This document shows positions 25,081-33,725 of a stretch of 64,000 nucleotides of DNA, piece after piece. The DNA comes from CAZSXU01 sp964610505 (GTDB lineage Bacteria; Arandabacterota; Arandabacteria; JAGLYR01). The first letter of the stretch is position 1, and each line of letters begins with the position of its first letter. Made by a program: the position numbers and the translations under genes. The notes under the pieces were generated by a model. The model was not told where the DNA came from. It searched no databases and saw only the letters and a program-made list of their open reading frames with translations. The DNA lies in the NCBI GenBank assembly GCA_964610505.1, contig CAZSXU010000008.1:1-64000 (forward strand). The letters are read 5' to 3'.

Positions 25081-26154
25081 ATGACCAGGGGACAGTGGAT
25101 CGGTGGTGTGATGATCCTCGGGCTCGCGGGACTGACGGGCGTGGGGTTGTGGAAGACGGCGCCCGACCGGACGGCATCTGAGCAGGCGGCGACCCGTTCC
25201 ATCCTCGTCCGGCACCCGGAGGCGGTCATGGGAACCGCGTGCACCCTCCTGGCCGTGGTCGATGCCCCTGACCCGGGAACCGCAGAGGCCGCTCTGGAGC
25301 AGGCAGAGAGTACGATCCGCTCGGTCGAGACTGCGATGAGCGTCTGGCTCGCCGAGTCCGAGATCTCCCGCTTCAACTCCGCAGAGGCGGATCGGGAGAT
25401 TTCCCTGTCGCGAGAAAGTCGTTTGGTGTTGCAGGCCGCGCGGAGAGCGACCATCTGGACCGAAGGCGCCTTCGACGTCACGTGCCGCCCCCTGATCGAG
25501 CTCTGGAGACGGGCCGGCGAGGAGGGACATCTACCGACCGAGGAGGGAATCAGCGCTGCGCGAGCACGTTCCCGATGGGAGGCGATCGAGATCACGAAAG
25601 CCGGGGCCGTGAAGCGTTTGGCCGGCGCCCAGGTCGATCTCGGCGGCATTGCCAAGGGGTTTGCCATCGACCGCGCTGCGCTCGGGCTTCGGGAATCCGG
25701 TGTCTCCGGAGGTCTCGTCGACATCGGAGGGGATCTGATGTGCTTCGGGATTCCACCCGAGGGAGATCTCTGGACGGTGGACGTGAAGAACCCGTTCGGT
25801 AAGGAACCTGTCGGCCGATTGAAGATTCGGTGCGGCGCTGTCTGTACGAGCGGCGACTACGCTCGTTTCAGCGAGATCGAAGGTGAGCGCTACAGTCACA
25901 TCATCGATCCGCGCACCGGTTGGCCGGCCGACGCGGCGACGGCCGTCACCGTCGCGGCCTCCACGGCTCTCATGGCCGATATCTGGGCAACGGCGCTCGC
26001 CGTGCTCGGGCCCGAGGGACTCGAACTTCTCCCGGATAACGTTGAGGCGCTTCTCGTTCTGGGGAATCTCGAAGACCACCGTCTGATCGCCACCGCCGGG
26101 ATGTTGCCCCTTCTCGAGAAACCATATCCCCGGATGATCAGCACCCAGCCGTAG
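25081..26154 (+). CDS. apbE: FAD:protein FMN transferase
   Basis: A 357-residue periplasmic enzyme that transfers FMN from FAD onto a threonine of target proteins such as RnfG and RnfD. The N-terminal membrane segment is at about residues 6-22. ApbE marks are 'MGTACTLLAVV', 'FNSAEADREISLSRE', 'VDLGGIAKGFAIDRA', 'VSGGLVDIGGDLMCFG', 'SGDYARFSEIEGERYSHIIDPRTGWPAD' and 'ADIWATALAVLG', which form the Mg-FAD site. The start at 25081 follows GGAGG; an upstream in-frame start at 25033 lies within the promoter. Its targets probably include the Rnf complex encoded 2 kb away on the other strand. Confidence 0.93.
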   Translation: MTRGQWIGGVMILGLAGLTGVGLWKTAPDRTASEQAATRSILVRHPEAVMGTACTLLAVVDAPDPGTAEAALEQAESTIRSVETAMSVWLAESEISRFNSAEADREISLSRESRLVLQAARRATIWTEGAFDVTCRPLIELWRRAGEEGHLPTEEGISAARARSRWEAIEITKAGAVKRLAGAQVDLGGIAKGFAIDRAALGLRESGVSGGLVDIGGDLMCFGIPPEGDLWTVDVKNPFGKEPVGRLKIRCGAVCTSGDYARFSEIEGERYSHIIDPRTGWPADAATAVTVAASTALMADIWATALAVLGPEGLELLPDNVEALLVLGNLEDHRLIATAGMLPLLEKPYPRMISTQP

Positions 26155-26340
26155 GCCATCGGCTCGAGCCCTAGCCTGCATTATGCACAAGTGTCTTGGG
26201 CTGGTGCTGCAAGCACGCGGTCTGCACATGGTTGGCAGGCGAGATCCATTTGCTGCCGATGGACACACGGCTTCCTACGCCTGGGATACATGTGTGTCTC
26301 GTGTGTGTTTCGGAGTCCGAGACAGAAGCGCTGCTGTTGT

Positions 26341-26370
26341 AGCCTGGGTGATTCAGGAATCATCCAGGCT
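26341..26370. terminator. Hairpin between convergent apbE and esterase genes
   Basis: 14-bp stem AGCCTGGGTGATTC-AG-GAATCATCCAGGCT with one G-T wobble, overlapping the stop codon of the esterase-like gene. There is no U-run, but the position suits a bidirectional terminator. The core GATTC-NN-GAATC recurs in the hairpin at the end of rnfB. Confidence 0.5.
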
Positions 26371-27733
26371 AGTGTTGAAGTTTTCCGAACGACTCCAGAG
26401 CCGATGCGGTGGGGAGTGTTCGCGTCGCAACGTCCACGAAGTAGACGGCATCGTAGGCCGCCGCCGGCCGCAACAGCATGTCCCCCATCTGGGCGCGCAT
26501 CGCCTGCTCATCGCCCAGCCACGCCGCAACCGGGCTTCCCTCGGGGACGCTCCGGAGGTCCAGAAGCAGGATCGGAATTCCCGTCGAGGCCAACGCGCCG
26601 TCGAACCGGCCGGGATCGGGTGTGTCCAGATCCTCTAATCCGGGCGGCGCCCCCTCCGGGCACTCCCCGTGGCCGAAGACCGCCCCCACCGTGAACAGGC
26701 GGTCTCCAAGAACGGGGCTCAGATGATAGGCCGTGTCTTCCAGCGGAGTGTCGGATATTCCCGACATCACGATGGGGCTTCTGGAGACATGGGCATTATG
26801 AGCCCAGAATACGATCCGTTCCCCCGGGATCTCGTGTTCCATGATCCAGAGAAGGTTCTCCGCCATCGCTTGATCACGGATCATGCCGCCTTCCACCCGA
26901 CTCCCCGAGGCATACATCCGGTTCGCTGCCAGCGCCACCTTCGCGTCACGGAGCGCCCAGCCGTATTCGCTTGCCGAAGAACGGGGCGTATAGGTTTCTC
27001 GCTTCTCTTCGATGTGGGTCACGAGTCCTTCGAACGTGGAAATGAGAGAGACCCTCTCCTTCTCCGTAAGATCACTGTAGGCCTGCATACCGACCATCCA
27101 CATTCGATCGTCGAGCAGATCCAGGCCGAGAGGCTTCCCGCGAAGCACGGCCGCATAGGACGGATCCACTCTGTCCAGGTACGTCAACACATTCTCGATC
27201 CCGATCTTCGGTGCGGCGACGTCGACGCCGAAGAAGCGGACGGGCTTCTTCGTGGCCGGATCCGCGTTGTGGTTCCGCATCCAGTGGAGAAGATCCAACA
27301 CTTCCTCGGTATTCCATGCGAACCAGCCGCACATTCCGTCAAGCAGATCTTCGGGATCTTCCTCTTCACCCAGGACGTAGGCATCCACCTTCCGGGCGTA
27401 CGGCATCCCCTCTTCAAACACCACGGCCGTGAACCCCTTCACCTCGACGAGATGCTCGATCAGACGGTGCTTGAGGCGGAACTGTTCATGAATGTCATGC
27501 CTCGACTCACCCAGGCAAACGACATGGGCATCGCCGACCATCTCTCCGAAGGCGCTCAGATCCTCGAACCCACTCCCGGGTTCAACCGTTGCTAGCCGGA
27601 CGGCGTGATTCCCGGCCCAGTCCGTGAAGGCTTCCGCGCCCGAAGCCTCGTCCGATGCAGACCTCCCGCAGGACACCGCCGTCAAAAGACACAGGACGGG
27701 GACGACACAGAAAACTCGTTCGGCTCGGCGCAT
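26369..27733 (-). CDS. Erythromycin-esterase-like lipoprotein
   Basis: A 454-residue secreted hydrolase-like protein. It begins with a lipoprotein signal ending 'LLTAVSCGRS'. The body matches the erythromycin esterase family: 'HVVCLGESRHDIHEQFRLKHRLIEHLVEVKGFTAVVFEEGMPYA' with the conserved Glu and His pair, 'FFGVDVAAP', and 'GERIVFWAHNAHVSRSPIVM' with the catalytic-site histidines. Members range from macrolide esterases to enzymes of unknown substrate; surface location argues against intracellular macrolide inactivation as the main role. It stands alone between apbE and rnf. Confidence 0.85.
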   Translation of the reverse strand: MRRAERVFCVVPVLCLLTAVSCGRSASDEASGAEAFTDWAGNHAVRLATVEPGSGFEDLSAFGEMVGDAHVVCLGESRHDIHEQFRLKHRLIEHLVEVKGFTAVVFEEGMPYARKVDAYVLGEEEDPEDLLDGMCGWFAWNTEEVLDLLHWMRNHNADPATKKPVRFFGVDVAAPKIGIENVLTYLDRVDPSYAAVLRGKPLGLDLLDDRMWMVGMQAYSDLTEKERVSLISTFEGLVTHIEEKRETYTPRSSASEYGWALRDAKVALAANRMYASGSRVEGGMIRDQAMAENLLWIMEHEIPGERIVFWAHNAHVSRSPIVMSGISDTPLEDTAYHLSPVLGDRLFTVGAVFGHGECPEGAPPGLEDLDTPDPGRFDGALASTGIPILLLDLRSVPEGSPVAAWLGDEQAMRAQMGDMLLRPAAAYDAVYFVDVATRTLPTASALESFGKLQH

Positions 27734-27787
27734 GGTTCCTCCGGGTTCTCGGGACCTGTGCAGGATCGGAAAAACACACCTAGGGGC

Positions 27788-27817
27788 ATCATAGTAGATT
27801 CATCTCGCCGCCGTCAG
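27788..27817 (-). promoter_or_regulatory. Possible promoter of the esterase-like gene
   Basis: On the minus strand CTGACG (27817-27812), 18-bp spacer, TATGAT (27793-27788), about 55 bp upstream of the start codon. The -10 is good and the -35 is mediocre. Confidence 0.35.
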
Positions 27818-27966
27818 CATTCGCGGCGTCGGTCTCAATTCCGGTGAGGGCAGGCATTCCGTAAGGACATTCGATACTGGATATCAAATCGCGATAGAGC
27901 GTCTGCTGTGTTTCCCCGGTGTTCTTTTCCGAGCTCTACTGTCCAATGTCTACTCTCTATGTCTCC

Positions 27967-27994
27967 GGCAGGACGATTCGGGAATCGTCCCGCC
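27967..27994 (-). terminator. Hairpin at the end of the rnf operon
   Basis: 13-bp stem GGCAGGACGATTC against GAATCGTCCCGCC with a 2-nt loop and one mismatch, touching the rnfB stop codon. No U-run follows, so termination may need Rho or the hairpin may protect the 3' end. Confidence 0.5.
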
Positions 27995-28932
27995 TACCCC
28001 CGCCACTCCGTGTCATCCACGGTGGTCTTGAAGTCCGGCTTTACGGTACCGGGGACCTCCTCGTCCGCCACGGCGGCCAGATCTTTGTCGGTAGGTGTTC
28101 CCACATAGAGGAGCCGCTTTTTCGGGCATTTCTCGATCACCTTTTCAAGCGCTTCCTCTTGCCCCGCGTCCTCCGGATCATAGCGCTCATAGTCGAACTC
28201 CGGAAGATTCCCTTCCATCGAGAAGAGTTCGGGCGCGAGCTTGGCGCAGATGCCGCAGCCGCTACAGCCAACGGTACAGACCGCCCGGACGTCCTTGGCC
28301 GAATCCTCATTGGCGCACGCGATCACCAGCATGCGGTCGGTCTTGAAGGGCACCATGGTGATAATGTTTCGCGGGCAAGCCCGCGCGCAGGCCTCGCACC
28401 CGATGCACGCCTCGGGATCGATGACGGCCAATCCCCTGACCATTCGAATCGCGTCGTAGTCGCAGGCCCGCATGCAGTCGCCGAATCCCAGGCATCCGTA
28501 CGTGCAACCCTGCACGCCCCCGATCAGGTTGGCCGCCCCGCAGGTTTGCTCGCCAAGGTAGGGTTTGCGCCCGAGCCTCTGGTCTTCATCGGCCGAACAA
28601 TGGAGAACCGCCTTGTAGGGAAAGGTCTGGTCCACCTCGATCCCCATAATGCTCGCGAGCTGCTGGGCCGTGCCGGTGCCTCCGGGCGCGCAGAGGGTCA
28701 CGGCCGCCTCGCCACGCGCCACCGCCTCCGCGTACTCCCTGCACCCCACGTACCCGCAGCCGCCGCAGTTCGCCCCGGGCGTGGCGTTCAGCAGGATCTC
28801 CACGCGCGGATCCGTTTCCACGTGGAACCTCCGGTTCGCCCAACCCAGGATGTAGCCCATGGCGACGGCCAGGAGCGCCAGCACGCCGGCCGCCAGGATC
28901 AAGGTCACGATCGTCAGCATTCCCATCTTCAA
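27994..28932 (-). CDS. rnfB: Rnf complex electron-transfer subunit B (polyferredoxin)
   Basis: A 312-residue subunit, the entry point for ferredoxin electrons. One N-terminal membrane helix (about 6-30) is followed by the RnfB-type 4Fe-4S domain ('GANCGGCGYVGCREYAEAV...LCAPGG'). Then come 'GCLGFGDCMRACDYDAI' and 'CIGCEACARACPRNI', and a further cysteine group ('CTVGCSGCGICAKLAPELF'). It is the last gene of the order C-D-G-E-A-B and starts 2 bp after rnfA. Confidence 0.94.
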   Translation of the reverse strand: MKMGMLTIVTLILAAGVLALLAVAMGYILGWANRRFHVETDPRVEILLNATPGANCGGCGYVGCREYAEAVARGEAAVTLCAPGGTGTAQQLASIMGIEVDQTFPYKAVLHCSADEDQRLGRKPYLGEQTCGAANLIGGVQGCTYGCLGFGDCMRACDYDAIRMVRGLAVIDPEACIGCEACARACPRNIITMVPFKTDRMLVIACANEDSAKDVRAVCTVGCSGCGICAKLAPELFSMEGNLPEFDYERYDPEDAGQEEALEKVIEKCPKKRLLYVGTPTDKDLAAVADEEVPGTVKPDFKTTVDDTEWRG

Positions 28933-28934
28933 AC

Positions 28935-29630
28935 CTACCGAATGACGCTGCCCAGCGCCGAGGCCACGCCCTTCTCGACGCCCGTGAATCCCATGAAGGC
29001 CATTGCCAGAATCCCCGCCACCAGAAGCGCGATCCCCGCGCCCTTGAGTGGCTGCGGAACATCACAGAGATCCAGGTCCTCCCGAATCCCGGCCATGAGC
29101 ACAATGGCAATCGTGAAACCGATCCCCCCACCCAGCGCCAACGCAATGGCCTCGTGAAGACCCCAGAGTTTCGTGGGATCCTGGAGATGCTTCATGATCT
29201 CGAGACAACCGAAAAGGATCGCGCAGTTGGTCGTGATGAGGGGCAGGTATACCCCGAACGACTTGTAGAGCGGGGGGAAAAACCTACGCACGTACATCTC
29301 CACGAACTGCACCGAAGAGGCGATGACGAAGATGTAGACGATGTAGCTCAGAATCGAGAGGTCCACGTTCGTCCCCGGATCGCCACCAAACGTCGTCCAG
29401 AGCCACCCCGGCACCGGGGCGCCGGGCCGAAGGATGAAATAGGTCAGCGTCCAGCTCAAGAAAGCAGCGATCGAGATGACGAAAGTCACCGCACACCCCA
29501 TCCCGAACGCCGTACCCACCTTGCGCGAGACGCCCAGGAATGGGCAAACACCCACGAAGTAATGCAGAACGAAATTATTGATGAGCGCGGCGCCGATGAA
29601 GATGAGAATGAGACCCGTAACCGTTTCCAT
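28935..29630 (-). CDS. rnfA: Rnf complex membrane subunit A
   Basis: A 231-residue six-helix membrane subunit; with RnfE it forms an inverted pseudo-symmetric pair that holds an Fe-S cluster within the membrane. The conserved opening 'ALINNFVLHYFVGVCPFLGVSRK' contains one ligand cysteine, and 'PLITTNCAILFGCLE' contains the other. The frame is open to 29792, but translation should start at ATG 29630 ('METVTGLILIFIGAALINN'), 14 bp after the rnfE stop. Confidence 0.94.
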   Translation of the reverse strand: METVTGLILIFIGAALINNFVLHYFVGVCPFLGVSRKVGTAFGMGCAVTFVISIAAFLSWTLTYFILRPGAPVPGWLWTTFGGDPGTNVDLSILSYIVYIFVIASSVQFVEMYVRRFFPPLYKSFGVYLPLITTNCAILFGCLEIMKHLQDPTKLWGLHEAIALALGGGIGFTIAIVLMAGIREDLDLCDVPQPLKGAGIALLVAGILAMAFMGFTGVEKGVASALGSVIR

Positions 29631-29644
29631 ATGGACCCGTCCTA

Positions 29645-30271
29645 TCAGCCTGCTCTTATTTTCCGTGCCCGTGCATGCTGGATCCACTCGGCGATGCCAA
29701 GCAAAACACCGAGCGTGAGAAACGCCCCCGGCGGGAGCACGAGGATCCCCCAGTTCGGCCACACCTCGGGCATGACCCGAAGGCCGAACCACGTGCCGGA
29801 ACCCAGGATCTCCCGCACGCTGGCGATGCTGGCCAGAGCCAAGGCAAAGCCCAGGGACATCCCGACCCCGTCGGCAATCGCCGTTCCCAGGCCCTGTTTG
29901 GAGGCGCAGATCTCGCAGCGCGAGATGATGATACAGTTGACGATGATGAGCGGTACGTAGGGTCCCAGCTGCTTGCTCATCTCATACACATACGCGGCCA
30001 GGAACCTGTCCGCAATCGTAACGAACGTGGCGATCGTGAGCGTGAACACCAGGATCCTGAGATGCGGTTTCAGCAGCTTGCGGAGAAGACTGACCATGAT
30101 ATTGGCGGAGATCAACACGAACGCCGTGGCCCCCGCCATCGTCATCGCCGGTTTCATGCCGTTGGTCACCGCCAGCACCGGGCACATGCCCAGCAGTTGC
30201 CGGTAGACGGGATTTTCCGGCAGAATGCCGTTGATGAATCTCTCGAGCGCCGGTGGTTCTCCTCGCACCAT
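29645..30271 (-). CDS. rnfE: Rnf complex membrane subunit E
   Basis: A 208-residue six-helix membrane protein paralogous to RnfA. Conserved 'NPVYRQLLGMCPVLAVTNGMKPAMTM' and 'YVPLIIVNCIIISRCEICASKQ' carry the cysteines of the intramembrane cluster shared with RnfA. It starts 3 bp after rnfG, so the two are tightly coupled. Confidence 0.94.
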   Translation of the reverse strand: MVRGEPPALERFINGILPENPVYRQLLGMCPVLAVTNGMKPAMTMAGATAFVLISANIMVSLLRKLLKPHLRILVFTLTIATFVTIADRFLAAYVYEMSKQLGPYVPLIIVNCIIISRCEICASKQGLGTAIADGVGMSLGFALALASIASVREILGSGTWFGLRVMPEVWPNWGILVLPPGAFLTLGVLLGIAEWIQHARARKIRAG

Positions 30272-30274
30272 ACG

Positions 30275-30961
30275 TCAGTCGCCTCTCTCTTCGTTCCCCG
30301 GAGCTTCGGTCGAGCGCGACTCGGGCGCTTCCCCCTCGTCCTGTCGTCCGTCCTCCGGTACCCACCGCCGGAGGGGGGCCTTCAGGTTGTCCAGGGCGGC
30401 GTTGACGATACCGCTCACACTTTCGGAGGAAATCGTCGCGCCCGTCAGCGCCTGAATCTCGTTGTCCCCCGTTGGATCGGACTTGACGACGACCAGCGGC
30501 CGTTCGGTCGGACGATGTCGGAACCGATTGCGGAAGGCCTCGCCCGTGATGTAGTCCCCCAGACCGGGGGTCTCCTTCTGATCCAGGACGTAGAGCCCCG
30601 TGATCGAGGACGCCGCCGCATCGAGACCGATCAAGATCTCGATTCGATCCGCAAACCCCTGCCCGCCTGCCGGAACCACCCAACCGACGGGGATTTCGTC
30701 GGCCCCCATCGCCCGGTAGAGCAACACGTCTTTGCCGTCTTTGCCGCGAATCAGGACTTCCGTCGTCTTGGATTTGTCGGCCCCCGGGGCCAGCGTCGGA
30801 ATCACAGTATAGGTTTCGTTTCTCCTGTTCTCCGCTATCCTTCCGCTGAGCGCCGTCTGAACGATCGCCAACCCTCCCCCGTAAAGAAGCGCCAGGAGGA
30901 TCACGAGCCAAGCCTGGGCAATGAAGTGTCTCTGTCTTGGAGCCTCACCCATCGATTGCAC
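30275..30961 (-). CDS. rnfG: Rnf complex flavoprotein subunit G
   Basis: A 228-residue periplasm-facing subunit with one N-terminal membrane helix (about 13-36) and an FMN-binding domain. FMN would be attached to T176 in 'LTGATISSESV' by ApbE. 'TPGLGD' at 131-136 is the other typical motif of the domain. GTG start immediately follows the rnfD stop. The charged C-terminal tail (about 205-228) is longer than usual. Confidence 0.93.
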   Translation of the reverse strand: MQSMGEAPRQRHFIAQAWLVILLALLYGGGLAIVQTALSGRIAENRRNETYTVIPTLAPGADKSKTTEVLIRGKDGKDVLLYRAMGADEIPVGWVVPAGGQGFADRIEILIGLDAAASSITGLYVLDQKETPGLGDYITGEAFRNRFRHRPTERPLVVVKSDPTGDNEIQALTGATISSESVSGIVNAALDNLKAPLRRWVPEDGRQDEGEAPESRSTEAPGNEERGD

Positions 30962-32026
30962 TCACGTTTCTTTGGGTTCCAATCCCCCGACCGGGACCGG
31001 AATGGTCCAGCGGTTGATGAGCGGCGTCAGTGCGTTCATGAGCAGGACCGCAAACATCACGCCTTCGGGATAGCCGCTGAACACACGCAGCAACATCACC
31101 AGGACACCGATGCCGACCCCGAAGATCACCTTGCCCCTTCTCGAGAGTGGGCTCGTGACCGGGTCCGTCGCAATGAAGAAAGCCCCGAACAACAGCGATC
31201 CGCCGATGAGGTGATGAAGCGCCGTGAACGGAGTCAGTCCCGCCCAGTTGGCCAGCCCGGCAAGGATCCCGGCGGACAACAGGACACCGGCCGGAACTTC
31301 CCAGGACGCCGAGCGGCGAATGCAGAGATAGATTCCCCCCACCAGCAGCGCCAGCACACTGGTTTCACCCAGAGAGCCGTTGACCTGACCCATGAACAGG
31401 GGCCAGAGATCCCGGGCGGCTCCGAGCTCAACTTCGAGTTCAGGGGCGATGGTCTTTCCTGCGGCCAGATCCGACGCGAAGGTCTTCGCCACGGTAAGCG
31501 GCGTGGCCCGAGTCACAACCGTGAGACCCTCTGCCGCGCCCACGTACGCCGACGCGCCCAGAGACTTAGCGAAGCTGAGCATCACGAAGGCGCGACCCAC
31601 CATCGCCGGATTGAAGAGGTTGAATCCAAGCCCGCCGAAGACCGCCTTGCCCAACCCAATTGCCACAAAAGAGCCGATGACGGCGATGTACCATGGGGCG
31701 CTCCAGGGAAGCGAAAGCGCCAGAATCAGGCCGCTGACCGCTGCCGAGCCGTCGCCGATGGGCGCGCGCCTGCCCCGCATCCGGGCGAAGAGCGCCTCGG
31801 CCGCGAGGCTGCTCAGAATGCAGAGCCCGATCTGCACCACCGCATACCAGCGAAAGAAGAAAATCGCCATCGCCACCGCGGGCGTCAGGCCGATCATGAC
31901 ATCGACCATCATCCGCCTCGTCGTGAAGGACGTCAGGGAGATATGGGGAGCGGGCGCGACCTGGATCACGGCCGCCGCCGGTGCGCCTTCTCCCGTTCTG
32001 TTTTCAGGTTGCCCTGCTCCCGCCAT
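30962..32026 (-). CDS. rnfD: Rnf complex membrane subunit D
   Basis: A 354-residue NqrB-like membrane subunit with about ten helices. 'APHISLTSFTTRRMMVDVMIGLTPA' is the family start. T175 in 'VTRATPLTV' is the expected site of a covalent FMN. 'GGLGFNLFNPAMVGRAFVMLSF' and 'FHLIGGSLLFGAFFIATDPVTSPLS'-like segments line the ion/electron path. The first ~25 residues are a non-conserved polar extension. The gene follows rnfC after 81 bp. Confidence 0.94.
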   Translation of the reverse strand: MAGAGQPENRTGEGAPAAAVIQVAPAPHISLTSFTTRRMMVDVMIGLTPAVAMAIFFFRWYAVVQIGLCILSSLAAEALFARMRGRRAPIGDGSAAVSGLILALSLPWSAPWYIAVIGSFVAIGLGKAVFGGLGFNLFNPAMVGRAFVMLSFAKSLGASAYVGAAEGLTVVTRATPLTVAKTFASDLAAGKTIAPELEVELGAARDLWPLFMGQVNGSLGETSVLALLVGGIYLCIRRSASWEVPAGVLLSAGILAGLANWAGLTPFTALHHLIGGSLLFGAFFIATDPVTSPLSRRGKVIFGVGIGVLVMLLRVFSGYPEGVMFAVLLMNALTPLINRWTIPVPVGGLEPKET

Positions 32027-32107
32027 ATCGATTCTCGTCCCCTACTCTTTTCGCGCGTTCTTCCATGATGCCTTTGTCCTACCTCTATGTCCTATACTTC
32101 CTGTTTC

Positions 32108-33466
32108 CTACTTGCCCCTTTTCTGTTTAACCACTTTCCCCAGCCGTATCAACTGCACCAGTGGCACTCCCGCCGGACAGACATACGCGCAGCATCCGCA
32201 TTCCATGCAAGCCGTCAGGTGATAACGTTCCGCCAGATCCAGATCGCCGGCCTTCGACGCCAGCGCAATCTTGGTCGGCACGAGACGTAACGGACAGACC
32301 TCCACGCACCGCCCGCATCGAACACAGGCCGTTTCCTCGGTCCTCCGGATTTCCTTGTGCGTCAGGACGACGACGCCGCTCGTGCCTTTGGTCACGGGCG
32401 CGTCCAGATCCCCGAGCGTGAAGCCCATCATCGGTCCTCCCGCCACCACTCGGGCCGCATCCTCGGTGAGACCGCCGCAGGCGTCGATCATGTCCCGGTA
32501 GCGAACTCCGATGGGCACAAGGAGGTTCTTCCGATTCCGGATCCCCCCACCCGAAACCGTAATGACGCGGTGCGTGAGGGGCTTCCCTCGAAGGACGGCT
32601 CGGGCCAGCGCAGCGGCCGTACCGACATTCATGACCACGATTCCGATGTCCAGAGGCAGACCGCCCGTCGGAACCTCCTTGCCGAGCGCGGCCAGAATCA
32701 ACTGCTTTTCCCCGCCCTGCGGATACTTCGTCTTGACCGTCCCAACCTCGATCCCCGTACCGGCGGCCGCCCCGCGAAGCGCTTCCAGCGCTGCCGGTGT
32801 GTTGTCTTCGACGTAGATTCTCAGCTCCCGTGCGCCGACGGCGCGCCCGGCCAGGAGCGTGCCCATGACAATCGCCGCAGGCGCTTCCACCATCAACCGG
32901 TCATCCGCCGTCAGGTAGGGCTCGCATTCGCACCCGTTGATGAGAACCGTATGGATGGGTCTCTTCTCGTTTCGGGCGATCTTGACGTGGGTGGGAAACG
33001 CCGCCCCCCCCATTCCTACCAATCCCGCGGCGCGGCACGCGTCGACAATCCGGTGGGGTTCAAATCGCTCAACACCGTCGATCGGCCATTCTCCGCCGTA
33101 GACGTCGTCGAAGAGCGCTCGCCCCTCCAGCGGTTGTTCCCCGGAAACCTGAATGGGGACGGCCGCCACGTGACGGCCGTTGGGGAGAGTTGCCACAGAC
33201 GCCCGGCCGACGACACCCCGAACGCACGCGTGGACCGGGGCCGAGACATAGGCCTCCGAATCACCGATGACGTCGTCGAGAGCCACTTCGGTCTTGGGCT
33301 CGACCGTCATCTCGCACGGCGCACCCAGGTGCTGGAGCAACGGGACATGGACGCTCCCGGGTGCCGGGAGAACCTCGATGGCGCGGCCCCCGCCCGGCTG
33401 CTTCCACTCGGGAGGATGAACGCCTCCCGAGAATGTGTTCTTGCCCTTCAGCAAACGTGCCGTCAC
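32108..33466 (-). CDS. rnfC: Rnf complex NADH-side subunit C
   Basis: A 452-residue cytoplasmic subunit that binds NADH/FMN and two 4Fe-4S clusters. Conserved motifs are 'TFSGGVHPPEWK', the glycine-rich 'GLVGMGGAAFPTHVKI', 'INGCECEPYLTADDRLM', 'YPQGGEKQLI', and the cluster motifs 'CVRCGRCVEVCP' and 'CMECGCCAYVCP' near the C-terminus. GTG start. It is the first gene of the operon, with a 175-nt leader behind a strong promoter. Confidence 0.95.
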   Translation of the reverse strand: MTARLLKGKNTFSGGVHPPEWKQPGGGRAIEVLPAPGSVHVPLLQHLGAPCEMTVEPKTEVALDDVIGDSEAYVSAPVHACVRGVVGRASVATLPNGRHVAAVPIQVSGEQPLEGRALFDDVYGGEWPIDGVERFEPHRIVDACRAAGLVGMGGAAFPTHVKIARNEKRPIHTVLINGCECEPYLTADDRLMVEAPAAIVMGTLLAGRAVGARELRIYVEDNTPAALEALRGAAAGTGIEVGTVKTKYPQGGEKQLILAALGKEVPTGGLPLDIGIVVMNVGTAAALARAVLRGKPLTHRVITVSGGGIRNRKNLLVPIGVRYRDMIDACGGLTEDAARVVAGGPMMGFTLGDLDAPVTKGTSGVVVLTHKEIRRTEETACVRCGRCVEVCPLRLVPTKIALASKAGDLDLAERYHLTACMECGCCAYVCPAGVPLVQLIRLGKVVKQKRGK

Positions 33467-33648
33467 AGAGCCCTGCCTTCGGTCACCGCCAAGACGGCCG
33501 GATAAAGAAACAGGCCCGTCGCCGAGCCGTGGTACACCGGCTCAACCAGGCCTCGCCACATGATCCCGTTGTCGGGATGCCCTGCCACCCCCGCGCGGTT
33601 CACTTCCACCGCCGTCCTCTCCGGACTCTTCCCCCGCCGAACCCAATC

Positions 33649-33676
33649 ACTGTAGCATCCATTCGGTTCTTGTCAA
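33649..33676 (-). promoter_or_regulatory. Promoter of the rnf operon
   Basis: On the minus strand a perfect TTGACA (33676-33671), 16-bp spacer, TACAGT (33654-33649). The leader to the rnfC GTG is about 175 nt and contains the small hairpin ATCCCG-TTGT-CGGGAT near 33573-33588. No gene is seen in 33467-33725. Confidence 0.65.
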
Positions 33677-33725
33677 ACGAATTCCCCCTGTTGCGGAAGA
33701 GGAAGCGGGGCGGATTCGCTCGCGT

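Noticed and set aside
26369..27733. Macrolide-resistance gene
   Set aside because: The family resemblance is to erythromycin esterases, but the protein is a lipoprotein with no mobile or resistance context; a housekeeping or surface role is more likely.
29675..32068. 797-codon open frame on the plus strand opposite rnfA-rnfD
   Set aside because: It runs antisense to four certain rnf genes, is rich in Arg/His/Pro/Gly as expected for the opposite strand of G+C-rich genes, and shows no domain.
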